Source of the DNA: F23-D06 sp045132055
Lineage (GTDB): Bacteria > Bacteroidota > Bacteroidia > Bacteroidales > WCHB1-69
Direction: 5' to 3'
DNA length: 64,000 bases
NCBI GenBank assembly: GCA_045132055.1
Contig: JBGURP010000014.1
Coordinates: 124,001-188,000, forward strand
Both the position numbers and the translations under genes were made by a program. Below, in pieces: positions 52,788 through 62,043 of this stretch; position 1 is the first letter of the stretch; each line of letters starts with the position of its first letter. Below the pieces are notes generated by a model, which did no database searches, was not told the origin of the DNA, and worked only from the letters and a program-made list of their open reading frames with translations.

Positions 52788-52803
52788 TTGCTTTTGCAGC
52801 AAA

Positions 52804-55407
52804 TCACTTTTTCCCCGTCAACAGCTGCTGGATTTCGTTCAGCTTCATGAGGGCCTCCACGGGCGTGAGGCTGTTGATATTCAGTCCTACAATCAAATCT
52901 TTTACCTCCAACAACAGCGGGTCGTCCAGATTGATGAAACTGAGCTGGTAGCCTGGTGTGGACTTCTCGATAAGGGTCTTGTCGCCGTTGGCGTTGTTGC
53001 GCGAGGTCTCCAGCTGCTTGAGGATTTCGTTGGCGCGCTTGAGCACCTGCGCAGGCATACCCGCCATTCGCGCCACATGGATACCGAAACTGTGCTCGCT
53101 GCCACCCGGTTCCAACTTTCTCATAAAGAAGACTTTATTGTCAATCTCCTTCACAGAAACATGGTAGTTCTTGATACGGTGGAACTGCGCTGCCATGTCG
53201 TTCAGCTCGTGGTAGTGCGTGGCAAAGAGCACCTTGGCGCGGTTGTAAGGATTTTCGTGCAGATATTCGGCGATGGACCACGCGATGGATACGCCGTCGT
53301 AGGTGCTGGTGCCGCGCCCGATTTCGTCCAACAATATCAAACTGCGGTTCGAGATGTTGTTCAAAATGCTCGCGGTCTCGTTCATCTCCACCATGAAAGT
53401 GGATTCGCCCGTGGAAATGTTGTCTGACGCGCCCACACGGGTGAAAACCTTATCCACAATACCGATTTCCGCGCTCTTGGCGGGCACGAAGCAGCCCATC
53501 TGCCCCATCAGCACGATGAGGGCGGTTTGGCGCAACAAGGCCGACTTACCCGACATGTTCGGTCCCGTGATGATGATGATTTGCTGCTTGTCGTTGTCCA
53601 GCTGCACATCGTTGGCAATATAGACTTCGCCCGGCGGCAGCTGCTTCTCTATTACCGGATGGCGTCCCTCCTTGATTTTCAATGAGGTGCCTTCCGTAAT
53701 TTTCGGTTTCGCGTAGCGGTTCTCTTTGGAAACGCAGGCAAAGCAGAGCAGTACATCCAACCGTGCGGCCAGACGCGCATCTAATTGTATCAGGTTGATA
53801 TAATCCAACAAGCTGATCAACAGATCATTATAGAGTCTTCCTTCGATTTCCAGCATGCGGTCCTGTGCACCTAAAATCTTGGATTCCAGCTCCTTGAGTT
53901 CCTCGGTAATGTATCGCTCGCCGTTGGTGAGGGTCTGCTTGCGCGTCCACTCTGCCGGCACCTTGTCTTTGTGCACATTGGTGACCTCCAGATAATAGCC
54001 GAACACATTGTTGAACCCGATTTTGAGCGAGGTGATGCCGGTTCTCTCGGCTTCTCGACGCTGAATTTCGGCCAATACTTCCTTGCTGTTGGTGGCCAAG
54101 GCGAACAGGTCGTCCAGCTCCTGGTCCACACCCCGGTTGAACACGCCGCCCTTGCTGACCACCACGGGCGGGTCATCCTGAATCTCTTTCTCGATGCGGG
54201 CGCACACCGACAGGCAAGGGTTGAACTGCTCGGCAATCTTGGCCAGAGCCGGGTGGTCGGCTTGTTTGCAGTAACCTTGCATCTTCTCGATGGAGCGCAA
54301 CGCGCGGGCCAACTGCAGCACTTCCCTCGGGTTGATCTTGCCCGTGGCAATCTTCGACACCATGCGCTCCAGGTCGCCCATACGCTTGAGCGTGCCCAGC
54401 AGGTCATCGGCAAGTTGCTCGTTTTTAATCAGATACTCCACAATGGAGAGGCGCTCGTCAATCAGCACTTTCTCTTTCAAAGGCATCAGCATCCACTTGC
54501 GCAGCATACGCGAGCCCATGGGCGTCTGCGTCTGGTCAAGCACCTGCAGCAAAGTCACGGCGTTCTCGTTGGGCGAGTGCACCAGCTCCAAGTTGCGGAT
54601 GGTGAAGCGGTCGAGCCACACATAGTGCTCCTCTTCAATGCGGTTTATCTTGTTGATATGCTGGATTCTATGATTTTGTGTCTCATACAGATAATGCAGC
54701 GCGGCTCCGGCGGCAATGATGCCGTTGGGCAGGTTATCGACACCAAAACCCTTCAGTGAGGTGGTTTGGAAATGCTTGGTGAGCAGTTCGTTGGCATAAT
54801 CGGACATGAAAACCCAATCATCTAGGGTAGAGAGCAGCATCTTCTCACCGAAGTGCTCGCGGAAGGCCGCCGACTTGCCCTTCTGAATTACCAACTCCGA
54901 AGGTTTGAAGTTCTGGAACAGCTTGTCGATGTAGTCGTAGTCGCCCTCGGCCACATAGAATTCGCCGGTGGAGATATCCACGAAGGCGATGCCGCAGATT
55001 TTCTCGGTGAACTGGATGGCGGCGAGGAAGTTGTTCTCGCGTTGCTCCAGCACCTTGTCATTCACAGACACACCGGGCGTCACCATCTCAGTGATGCCGC
55101 GTTTGACGAGCGTCTTGGTAAGCTTGGGATCTTCCAGCTGCTCGCAGATGGCTACGCGCAGGCCCGCGCGCACCAGCTTGGGCAGATATACATCCAATGC
55201 ATGGTGTGGAAAACCCGCTAACTCTGTCTGTGTCAATCCTTTGCCATGCTTTGTCAGCGTGATGCCCAGCACTTTGGATGAGGTGATGGCATCCTCCCCG
55301 TAAGTCTCGTAAAAGTCACCCACCCGGAACAGCAAAATGGCGTCAGGGTGCTGTGCCTTGAACTTGTTGTATTGTTTCATTAAGGGAGTTTCTGCCGACT
55401 TTTCCAT
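52804..55407 (-). CDS. mutS: DNA mismatch repair protein MutS
   Basis: 867 residues. The mismatch-binding domain carries the F-x-E motif in GDFYETYGEDA; the ATPase has Walker A GPNMSGKSALLRQ near 616 and LDEIGRGTSTYDG (Walker B), with FATHYHEL. The start at 55407 (MEKSAETPLM) fits; the frame extends upstream to 55539 across the divergent promoters and gmk, which is unlikely. It is convergent with the dehydrogenase gene. Confidence 0.95.
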   Translation of the reverse strand: MEKSAETPLMKQYNKFKAQHPDAILLFRVGDFYETYGEDAITSSKVLGITLTKHGKGLTQTELAGFPHHALDVYLPKLVRAGLRVAICEQLEDPKLTKTLVKRGITEMVTPGVSVNDKVLEQRENNFLAAIQFTEKICGIAFVDISTGEFYVAEGDYDYIDKLFQNFKPSELVIQKGKSAAFREHFGEKMLLSTLDDWVFMSDYANELLTKHFQTTSLKGFGVDNLPNGIIAAGAALHYLYETQNHRIQHINKINRIEEEHYVWLDRFTIRNLELVHSPNENAVTLLQVLDQTQTPMGSRMLRKWMLMPLKEKVLIDERLSIVEYLIKNEQLADDLLGTLKRMGDLERMVSKIATGKINPREVLQLARALRSIEKMQGYCKQADHPALAKIAEQFNPCLSVCARIEKEIQDDPPVVVSKGGVFNRGVDQELDDLFALATNSKEVLAEIQRREAERTGITSLKIGFNNVFGYYLEVTNVHKDKVPAEWTRKQTLTNGERYITEELKELESKILGAQDRMLEIEGRLYNDLLISLLDYINLIQLDARLAARLDVLLCFACVSKENRYAKPKITEGTSLKIKEGRHPVIEKQLPPGEVYIANDVQLDNDKQQIIIITGPNMSGKSALLRQTALIVLMGQMGCFVPAKSAEIGIVDKVFTRVGASDNISTGESTFMVEMNETASILNNISNRSLILLDEIGRGTSTYDGVSIAWSIAEYLHENPYNRAKVLFATHYHELNDMAAQFHRIKNYHVSVKEIDNKVFFMRKLEPGGSEHSFGIHVARMAGMPAQVLKRANEILKQLETSRNNANGDKTLIEKSTPGYQLSFINLDDPLLLEVKDLIVGLNINSLTPVEALMKLNEIQQLLTGKK

Positions 55408-55425
55408 AGCTTCAATTTGAGAGAG

Positions 55426-55433
55426 CAAAAGTA
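55426..55433 (-). promoter_or_regulatory. mutS promoter -7 box
   Basis: CAAAAGTA on plus is TACTTTTG on minus, 19 bases before the mutS ATG. Confidence 0.6.
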
Positions 55434-55445
55434 CAAAAAAAGCGG

Positions 55446-55453
55446 TATATTTG
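55446..55453 (+). promoter_or_regulatory. gmk promoter -7 box
   Basis: TATATTTG followed by CACCC, 21 bases before the gmk ATG and divergent from the mutS box 12 bases away. Confidence 0.6.
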
Positions 55454-55473
55454 CACCCTGTAAATCTCGTGTT

Positions 55474-56043
55474 ATGCAAGGAAAAGTCATTATCGTTTCT
55501 GCTCCTTCCGGCGCCGGCAAGACTTCCATCGTGCGCCATCTATTGGAGGAGGTCCCCGAACTCAAGTTTTCCATCTCAGCCACCACCCGGCACAAGCGCG
55601 ATTACGAGGAGGATGGCAAGGATTACTATTTCATCACCCCTGAAAACTTCAAGGAACGCCTGGCCAATGATGAGTTTCTGGAATGGCAGGAAGTGTATGA
55701 TAATCAGTATTATGGCTCCTTGAAATGTGAGGTGGAGCGCATCTGGAACAACGGGCAGACCGTGATTTTCGATGTGGATGTGCTCGGTGGCCTCAACATC
55801 AAGAAGTTCTATGGCGACAATGCCTTGGCCGTGTTCATCGAGCCTCCCACGATAGAAGAACTCGTGAACCGTCTGAAAAAGCGCGGCACGGAAACGGAAG
55901 AATCGTTGAAAAAACGCGTAGATAAGGCCGAATACGAGATGTCTTTTGCCAATCAGTTTGACAGAATCGTGTTGAATGACGATTTGAAGACCGCCCAGCA
56001 GGAGATGATTGATCTGGTTCGTGATTTTTTGGAGGAAAAATGA
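55474..56043 (+). CDS. gmk: Guanylate kinase
   Basis: 189 residues. P-loop S9-A-P-S-G-A-G-K-T17, the GMP-binding SISATTRHKRDYEEDGKDYYF and DVDVLGGLNIKK. Phosphorylates GMP to GDP. The stop overlaps the next ATG by four bases (ATGA), so the following flavoprotein is translationally coupled. The start at 55474 is set by the promoter. Confidence 0.95.
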   Translation: MQGKVIIVSAPSGAGKTSIVRHLLEEVPELKFSISATTRHKRDYEEDGKDYYFITPENFKERLANDEFLEWQEVYDNQYYGSLKCEVERIWNNGQTVIFDVDVLGGLNIKKFYGDNALAVFIEPPTIEELVNRLKKRGTETEESLKKRVDKAEYEMSFANQFDRIVLNDDLKTAQQEMIDLVRDFLEEK

Positions 56044-57143
56044 AACGCATAGCCATCATCGGTGCGGGTGCCTCGGGGCTTTTTCTGGCCAAGAAATTGT
56101 CTGGAAAGAAGGATTTTGAGGTGGTTGTCTTCGAGAAAAACAAGCAGGCGGGCACCAAGTTGCGTGCGTCTGGTGGCGGCAAGTGCAATCTCTTCAACAC
56201 ATACGTGGATTCCGATTGCTACAACAATGCCGAATTTGCGGAGAAACTGCTGCAAAAGGTCACGCCTGTGCGACTCCTGCAAGAGTTTGAGGATATGGGC
56301 CTGCGTATGATGGCCGACGAGGAAGGCCGGGTCTATCCGCTTTCCCAATTCTCGCAAACCGTGCTGGATGTGCTGATGGAGAATCTCTCTCCGAATGTCT
56401 GTATGGAAATGGAGCATGAGGTGCGGAAAATTACATCCCAAGATGGAAAATGGCTCTTAAATGATGATCCTGTGCCCTTTGATACGGTGGTTTGCGCCTC
56501 GGGTACGCCTGCCAATATGATTCCCAAGAACCGAAAGGACTACAATAGCTATTTAGCAAACTTTAACGTATCCATGGCTCCTTTCCAGCCCTCGTTGGTC
56601 GGGTTCAAGATCAAGGATTATCCCAAGATATTGTCGGGTTGCCGCGTGAAAGTGATTGCCTCGCTATATCAAAACGATCAGCTTATCCATGAAGAACCCG
56701 GCGAGGTCACCTTCAAAGATGATGGCATTTCTGGTATTGTAATCCTCAATTTATCAGCGTATTACAATCGATTGGAAGATAAACGCAATTGTTTCGTGGA
56801 ACTGAATTTCCTCTATCTGGAGGATGATTATGATGTAGCGGAGCATTTGCGGAAGCATCATTCCATGAAAGGCTTGCTGCATCCCAAGTTGAATGAGTTG
56901 TATGAGCGCCAGCCGTTTGATGTTAAAAAGTTTAAAATGGAAATAGAAGGCCTGTACGATTTGGCCTACGCGCAGGTGTGCCACGGTGGCATTGCCTTAT
57001 CCGAAATCAACGATGATTTCTCCCTGAAACGCTTCCCAGGTGTGTATGTGATGGGTGAGATGCTGGATATGGACGGCATCTGCGGCGGATATAATCTTTT
57101 CTTCGCCTTTGCCTCAGCGCTGACAGTTTCAGAGAATGTGTAA
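56040..57143 (+). CDS. FAD-dependent oxidoreductase (BaiN/HI0933 family)
   Basis: 367 residues. Dinucleotide motif AIIGAGASGLFLAKKL (4-19), RASGGGKCNLFN (about 42-54), and the family end VMGEMLDMDGICGGYNLFFAF. The family includes BaiN, implicated in bile-acid reduction, but most members have no assigned substrate. Its stop codon touches the meaB stop on the other strand with no spacer. Confidence 0.85.
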   Translation: MKRIAIIGAGASGLFLAKKLSGKKDFEVVVFEKNKQAGTKLRASGGGKCNLFNTYVDSDCYNNAEFAEKLLQKVTPVRLLQEFEDMGLRMMADEEGRVYPLSQFSQTVLDVLMENLSPNVCMEMEHEVRKITSQDGKWLLNDDPVPFDTVVCASGTPANMIPKNRKDYNSYLANFNVSMAPFQPSLVGFKIKDYPKILSGCRVKVIASLYQNDQLIHEEPGEVTFKDDGISGIVILNLSAYYNRLEDKRNCFVELNFLYLEDDYDVAEHLRKHHSMKGLLHPKLNELYERQPFDVKKFKMEIEGLYDLAYAQVCHGGIALSEINDDFSLKRFPGVYVMGEMLDMDGICGGYNLFFAFASALTVSENV

Positions 57144-58205
57144 TTATTCCCCTTTTATTACCCTGCTTGCTGCCATGTAGGGGGAAATCCGCTTCTCGCG
57201 GATGAGGGGCAGCAGGCGCTCGATTTCCTGGGCTTTGGCCTCGTTGTTGTAGAAGTCGTTTTGCAGGGTGAAGTTGATCCAGTTGTAGAAGATGTTGACA
57301 TTCTGCTCGGTGCGGTTTTTCTCGAAATAGCCGTTTGATTTGGTAAGTGCTTCGTATTGCAGGATCATGCTCCAAACCTTGTCGATGGCGAAACCCTCCA
57401 GGGCGGAGCAGATCTCCACGGGCACGGTCCACTGGTTTTCGTTTTTCGGGAACAGTTTGAGAGCCGCGCGATACTGCGCCTGCGCACCGACGGCCTTGGC
57501 TTTGTTGTCACCGTCGGCCTTGTTGATGATCAGTCCGTCTGCCATCTCCATGATGCCGCGCTTGATGCCCTGCAGCTCGTCGCCGGCACCAGCCAGCATC
57601 AGCAGCAGGAAGAAATCGACCATTGACTTGACCACGGTCTCGGATTGTCCCACGCCGACGGTTTCCACGAGGATGACGTCAAATCCTGCGGCCTCGCACA
57701 GGATGATACTCTCGCGGGTCTTGCGCGCCACACCGCCCAGCGTGCTGCCGGAGGGCGAAGGGCGGATAAAGGCGTTGGGATCGACAGACAGAGCTTCCAT
57801 ACGGGTTTTGTCGCCCAAAATACTGCCCTTGGTGCGCTCGCTGCTGGGGTCGATGGCCAGCACTGCCAGCTTGTGCCCCATGCCGGTGAGCATGGTGCCG
57901 AACGACTCGATGAAGGTGCTCTTGCCTACGCCTGGCACGCCCGTGATGCCCACGCGCAATGAGTTGCCCGAGTGGGGGAGACAGCGCTCGATGATGGCCT
58001 GCGCCATCTCGAAATGGTCGGGATTGGCACTCTCAATCATGGTGATGGCACGGCTCAAGATGACACGGTCGCCCTTCAGGATGCCCTCCACGTAGTCGTC
58101 CAGCGACAACACACGACGTTTGTGCCGTGTGAGGTTCGGGTTCACCTGCATGGGCTGCTCGATGCCCTCGCGTTCCGTTAATGCTGATTGAAAGTCTTCT
58201 GCCAT
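57144..58205 (-). CDS. meaB: Methylmalonyl-CoA mutase chaperone GTPase MeaB
   Basis: 353 residues. P-loop G89-V-P-G-V-G-K-S96, AIDPSSERTKGSILGDKTRM (switch region, characteristic), and VETVGVGQSE. MeaB gates cofactor loading and protects the mutase from inactivation. It lies 6 bases behind lon and is probably co-transcribed with it, while the mutase gene itself is far away. Confidence 0.94.
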   Translation of the reverse strand: MAEDFQSALTEREGIEQPMQVNPNLTRHKRRVLSLDDYVEGILKGDRVILSRAITMIESANPDHFEMAQAIIERCLPHSGNSLRVGITGVPGVGKSTFIESFGTMLTGMGHKLAVLAIDPSSERTKGSILGDKTRMEALSVDPNAFIRPSPSGSTLGGVARKTRESIILCEAAGFDVILVETVGVGQSETVVKSMVDFFLLLMLAGAGDELQGIKRGIMEMADGLIINKADGDNKAKAVGAQAQYRAALKLFPKNENQWTVPVEICSALEGFAIDKVWSMILQYEALTKSNGYFEKNRTEQNVNIFYNWINFTLQNDFYNNEAKAQEIERLLPLIREKRISPYMAASRVIKGE

Positions 58206-58211
58206 AATGTT

Positions 58212-60629
58212 TTATTTTCCGAAATTGAATTCTACCGCCTCTTTCATGGAAGCGAAATAGTGGAAGGTCATGCCTTCGATGAAGTTCTCTTTGATGTCCT
58301 CGATGTCTTTGCGGTTCTCGTCCGACATGACGATGTCGTAGATGCCGCTGCGTTTGGCGGCGAGGATTTTCTCCTTGATACCGCCTACAGGTAGCAGTTT
58401 GCCACGCAATGTAATCTCGCCCGTCATGGCGATTTTGTCGCGCAGCGTCTTCTTCGTGAATGCGGAGATGAGCGCGGTGAGGATGGTGATGCCGGCGGAG
58501 GGGCCGTCCTTCGGCGTGGCGCCTTCGGGCACATGCACATGTACTTTGCTCTTCTCAAAAACTGCCGGATCAATGCCGAACTCGCTGGCGTGTGCTTTCA
58601 GGTACTCGTAAGCTATGGTGGCCGACTCTTTCATCACATCGCCGAGGTTGCCGGTCATGGTGAGCTCGCCCTTGCCCGGGGAGGTCAGCGCCTCCACAAA
58701 CAGGATTTCGCCACCCACGGCGGTCCAGGCCAAGCCCGTGGCTACGCCCGGCACGGAGTTGTCGAATGCCTTCTCCAATTGGAAAATGGGCGAGCCGAGC
58801 ATCTCTTTGAGGTCCTCCGGTTGCACTTTCTTCTCTATGCTGCCCTCTTGTACGAGTTTGGCGGCACGCTTGCGGATAATCTTCGCGATGGTGCGCTCCA
58901 ATGTACGCACACCCGACTCGCGGGTGTATTCGCTGATGATATGCTCGATAGTCTTGTCGGGGAACTGGAGTTTGGATTTATCCAAGCCATTCTCTTTCAA
59001 TTGTTTGGGTACGAGATGGTGCTTGGCGATTTGCAGTTTTTCCTCGGCCAAGTAGCCCGGAATCTCAATAATTTCCATACGGTCGCGCAGGGCGGGATGC
59101 ACATTGCCGAGATCGTTGGCCGTTGCGATGAATAGCACGCGCGAGAGGTCGAAGGAGGTTTCCAAGTAGTTGTCATAGAAGGCGTTGTTCTGCTCGGGGT
59201 CCATCACTTCCAGTAGCGCGGCAGAAGGGTCGCCTTGCACGTTCATGCCCGTAATCTTGTCGATTTCGTCCAGCACGAACACTGGATTGGAGTAGCCGGC
59301 CTTGCGCATACTTTGGATGATACGGCCCGGCATGGCGCCGATGTAGGTCTTGCGGTGCCCGCGGATTTCGGACTCGTCGCGCAGACCGCCCAGCGATACG
59401 CGCACGTACTTGCGCCCGAGCGCCGCCGCTATGGACTTGCCCAAAGAGGTCTTACCGACCCCCGGAGGTCCGGCTAAACACAAAATCGGCGATTTCATGT
59501 CGCCTTTCAGTTTCAGAACCGCCAGATATTCGATGATGCGCTCCTTGACTTTGTCCAGGCCGTAATGGTCTCTATCCAAGGTCTTTCGAGCTTTGTCTAA
59601 GTCAAAATTATCCTTGCTGAATTCGTTCCAGGGAAGGTCAACGAACAACTCCAAGTAGTTAAGTTGTACGGAGTAGTCGGGTGACATAGGGTTGGAACGT
59701 TGCAGTTTTTCCAGCTCTTTCTGGAAGAGTTCGGCTGTCTCCTTGTTCCATTTCTTTTTGGCGGCGCGCTGCTTGAGAGACTCCACGTCTTTTTCTGATG
59801 GAGTACCGCCCAGCTCTTCCTGAATGGTCTTCATCTGCTGGTTCAGGAAATACTCGCGTTGCTGCTTGTCCAGCTCCTGCCGTGATTTGTCCTGAATCTG
59901 GTTCTTGAGCTCAATCATCTGCAGGTCGCGGTGCAGCAACTTGTGCACCTGTTTGGCGCGTTCCACGATGTCTTCGATTTCCAGGATGCGCTGTTTTTCT
60001 TCCACCGAGGCGGAGATGTTGGACGCCAGGAAATTGAGCAGAAATACATGGCTTTCGATGTTCTTCAGGGCGAACGAGGCCTCGCGCGGCATGTTGGAGG
60101 AGATTTTGATCATCCTCGTGGCCGTGTCGCGGATGGTGGAGATGAGCGCCTTGAAGTTTTTATCGTTGATGATACTTGGATCAAAGTCGTTGGAGTTGAA
60201 GGGAGAGGCGGTGCACTTGAAGTAGGGCTCAGTTTGGGTGAGCTCTTGGATAACGAAACGACGGATGCCTTGCACGATGATGGTCACGCCGCCGTCCGGC
60301 ATGGTGATGTATTTGAGGATATGGGCCATGGTGCCCACTTTGTACAGGTCGTTGAGGGTAGGTTCTTCTACTTCGTTCACACGCTGGGCCACCACGCCGA
60401 TGGGTTTGTTATTGCGGGAGTAGTCTTGCGACAACTTGATGGATTTGGTTCTGCCTACGCTGATGGGAATTACCATGCCCGGGAACAACAGCGTGTTACG
60501 CAAGGGCAACAGGGCGATTTCCTCCGGAATCTCCTCCGATCTCAGCCGCTCCTCGTCGTCCAGGGAAAACAAGGGGATGAAGTTGCTCTCATTGCCCATA
60601 AATTCCTCCAGAAGAGATATTTCTTTCAT
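58212..60629 (-). CDS. lon: ATP-dependent protease Lon
   Basis: 805 residues. N-terminal LON substrate-binding domain (about 30-230), AAA+ domain with GPPGVGKTS near 386, and protease domain with catalytic Ser in DGPSAG (near 709) and Lys in GGIKEKILAAKR (near 752). The start at 60629 (MKEISLLEEF) is preferred over a frame extension to 60692 that would run through a perfect inverted repeat. meaB follows. Confidence 0.95.
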   Translation of the reverse strand: MKEISLLEEFMGNESNFIPLFSLDDEERLRSEEIPEEIALLPLRNTLLFPGMVIPISVGRTKSIKLSQDYSRNNKPIGVVAQRVNEVEEPTLNDLYKVGTMAHILKYITMPDGGVTIIVQGIRRFVIQELTQTEPYFKCTASPFNSNDFDPSIINDKNFKALISTIRDTATRMIKISSNMPREASFALKNIESHVFLLNFLASNISASVEEKQRILEIEDIVERAKQVHKLLHRDLQMIELKNQIQDKSRQELDKQQREYFLNQQMKTIQEELGGTPSEKDVESLKQRAAKKKWNKETAELFQKELEKLQRSNPMSPDYSVQLNYLELFVDLPWNEFSKDNFDLDKARKTLDRDHYGLDKVKERIIEYLAVLKLKGDMKSPILCLAGPPGVGKTSLGKSIAAALGRKYVRVSLGGLRDESEIRGHRKTYIGAMPGRIIQSMRKAGYSNPVFVLDEIDKITGMNVQGDPSAALLEVMDPEQNNAFYDNYLETSFDLSRVLFIATANDLGNVHPALRDRMEIIEIPGYLAEEKLQIAKHHLVPKQLKENGLDKSKLQFPDKTIEHIISEYTRESGVRTLERTIAKIIRKRAAKLVQEGSIEKKVQPEDLKEMLGSPIFQLEKAFDNSVPGVATGLAWTAVGGEILFVEALTSPGKGELTMTGNLGDVMKESATIAYEYLKAHASEFGIDPAVFEKSKVHVHVPEGATPKDGPSAGITILTALISAFTKKTLRDKIAMTGEITLRGKLLPVGGIKEKILAAKRSGIYDIVMSDENRKDIEDIKENFIEGMTFHYFASMKEAVEFNFGK

Positions 60630-60657
60630 AAATAGTCCTAAGTTTAGATAAAAAAAA

Positions 60658-60689
60658 CTGACCATTTTTGTGATAACAAAAATGGTCAG
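60658..60689 (-). terminator. Perfect inverted repeat between rpmE2 and lon (terminator or operator)
   Basis: CTGACCATTTTTGT (60658-60671) and ACAAAAATGGTCAG (60676-60689) form a 14-bp stem with loop GATA. On minus it is followed by eight T, so it can end rpmE2 transcription. However a TACTTTTG box (minus, 60690-60697) adjoins it, so it may instead overlap the lon transcription start as an operator or attenuator. Confidence 0.7.
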
Positions 60690-60697
60690 CAAAAGTA
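60690..60697 (-). promoter_or_regulatory. Possible lon promoter -7 box
   Basis: CAAAAGTA on plus is TACTTTTG on minus. Initiation would fall within the adjoining inverted repeat, 55-60 bases before the lon ATG. Confidence 0.4.
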
Positions 60698-60711
60698 CAA
60701 AATATTATGGA

Positions 60712-60981
60712 TTATTTGGATTTGTTACCATCCAAGTGGCGAGCATATTTGCTGCGGAACTTATCGACACGACCGGCGGTGTCAACCAATTTCATCTTAC
60801 CCGTGAAGAAGGGGTGAGAAGTGTTGGAAATTTCAAGTTTCACCAAGGGATACTCGTTGCCGTCTTCCCATTGAATGGTGTCTTTCGTGGCGACTGTGGA
60901 CTTTGTCAAAAATGCGTAATCGTTTGACATATCCTTAAATACGACAGTTCTATACTCTTTCGGATGGATATCTTTTTTCAT
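60712..60981 (-). CDS. rpmE2: 50S ribosomal protein bL31, type B
   Basis: 89 residues. MKKDIHPKEYRTVVFKDM and SHPFFTGKMKLVDTAGRVDKF are typical; the four zinc cysteines of type A are absent, so this is the zinc-free form. The start at 60981 is set by the promoter; the frame upstream overlaps the promoter region. Confidence 0.95.
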   Translation of the reverse strand: MKKDIHPKEYRTVVFKDMSNDYAFLTKSTVATKDTIQWEDGNEYPLVKLEISNTSHPFFTGKMKLVDTAGRVDKFRSKYARHLDGNKSK

Positions 60982-61018
60982 TTCTCTATAATTTATATTG
61001 CCTAAAAATTTTGGACTG

Positions 61019-61026
61019 CAAAAATA
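61019..61026 (-). promoter_or_regulatory. rpmE2 promoter -7 box
   Basis: CAAAAATA on plus is TATTTTTG on minus, 38 bases before the rpmE2 ATG. Confidence 0.55.
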
Positions 61027-61079
61027 CACTTTTTTTGATATAATCAACAACAGGAAGTGAATTTATTTTTCAGTTGCCG

Positions 61080-62039
61080 TTATTTTACTCTAAGTTTCTG
61101 TCCTTCAGATATTTTATCGGGATTTTCAAGATTGTTTAATTTCAGTATCTTGTCCGTAGTGGTATGATAATCCAGTGCTATTCGGTATAAACTCTCTCCT
61201 TTTTTGACGATATGATATTGTCCAAGGCCGTTGTTGGTATCAAAATCGAGGACTGTTTTGGTGGGGGTGGAGGTTTGCTGTGTTGTCCCCGAAGCATGGG
61301 TCGCATCTGTGGGCACGATTCTGAAATCGGCCGGCGTCAGCGACAGTGTATTGCGTAGCAGATCCTCCTCGTCGAAATCTATCATCAGGGCGGGATCGAA
61401 AGGCTCGTTCATGAAGCGGGTCTCGAAGTGCAGGGTGCACTCTTTTACGTTGCCGCTTTTGCCAGCTTGGCCAATCACGTCGCCGGCGTTCACCATCTGG
61501 CCGGGCTTCACACAAAGTTTGTCTAGATGCGCATACACGGTTTCCAGTCCGTTATAGTGCCGCACCACGACCATAAGCCCGTATGCACCGTAGTATTTAG
61601 CCATGCGCACCACGCCGTCGAAGCAGCATTTTACCAACGTCTGATAGTCCACAACGAGATCCACGCCCGGGTGGAAGTCGCCCCGTTTGGTTAGGCCGTA
61701 GGGTAGGGTAATCTCATCGTACATGCAAGGGAAGATGAAATTGTGGTTGCCATCTTGTACCAAAAGCAGCATCAGGCGGTCGTTGGCGAAAGGAATGTCC
61801 AGTGCGCGGCTCCGGAGGTGCTGCACGTCCCAATAGCGGTCGTATAGGCTGTAGGCTGGAATTTGGTAGGTCTCGCTGATGGACGGGTATGCTGCGTTGA
61901 GAATGAGCATGGTGGAGTCTGTGGGCACCATCGCCGTGTCTTTCAAGGCGATGTTTTGCGTGTATTCGGTCACATCAAGGGCTTGTCCCACTACAGTGAG
62001 ACTGCACATACAACATAATATGACCCAAAGACGCTTCAT
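61080..62039 (-). CDS. LysM/M23-family envelope protein, likely degenerate peptidase
   Basis: 319 residues. Signal peptide (WVILCCMCSLTVVGQ), then an M23 (LytM-like) domain with FHPGVDL, VYAHLDKL and CTLHFETR, and a C-terminal LysM (YHIVKKGESLYRIALDYH). M23 enzymes normally end their motif with H-L-H-F-E; here the first of these histidines is a threonine, so one catalytic histidine is missing although zinc ligands are kept. It may be a scaffold or activator of wall hydrolysis rather than an active enzyme. The start at 62039 precedes the signal peptide; hldE-type gene stop lies 4 bases upstream. Confidence 0.8.
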   Translation of the reverse strand: MKRLWVILCCMCSLTVVGQALDVTEYTQNIALKDTAMVPTDSTMLILNAAYPSISETYQIPAYSLYDRYWDVQHLRSRALDIPFANDRLMLLLVQDGNHNFIFPCMYDEITLPYGLTKRGDFHPGVDLVVDYQTLVKCCFDGVVRMAKYYGAYGLMVVVRHYNGLETVYAHLDKLCVKPGQMVNAGDVIGQAGKSGNVKECTLHFETRFMNEPFDPALMIDFDEEDLLRNTLSLTPADFRIVPTDATHASGTTQQTSTPTKTVLDFDTNNGLGQYHIVKKGESLYRIALDYHTTTDKILKLNNLENPDKISEGQKLRVK

Positions 62040-62043
62040 CACG

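Noticed and set aside
57141..57146. Overlap or fusion of the BaiN-type gene and meaB
   Set aside because: The two stop codons simply touch (TAA followed by TTA, read as TAA on the minus strand); both proteins are complete.
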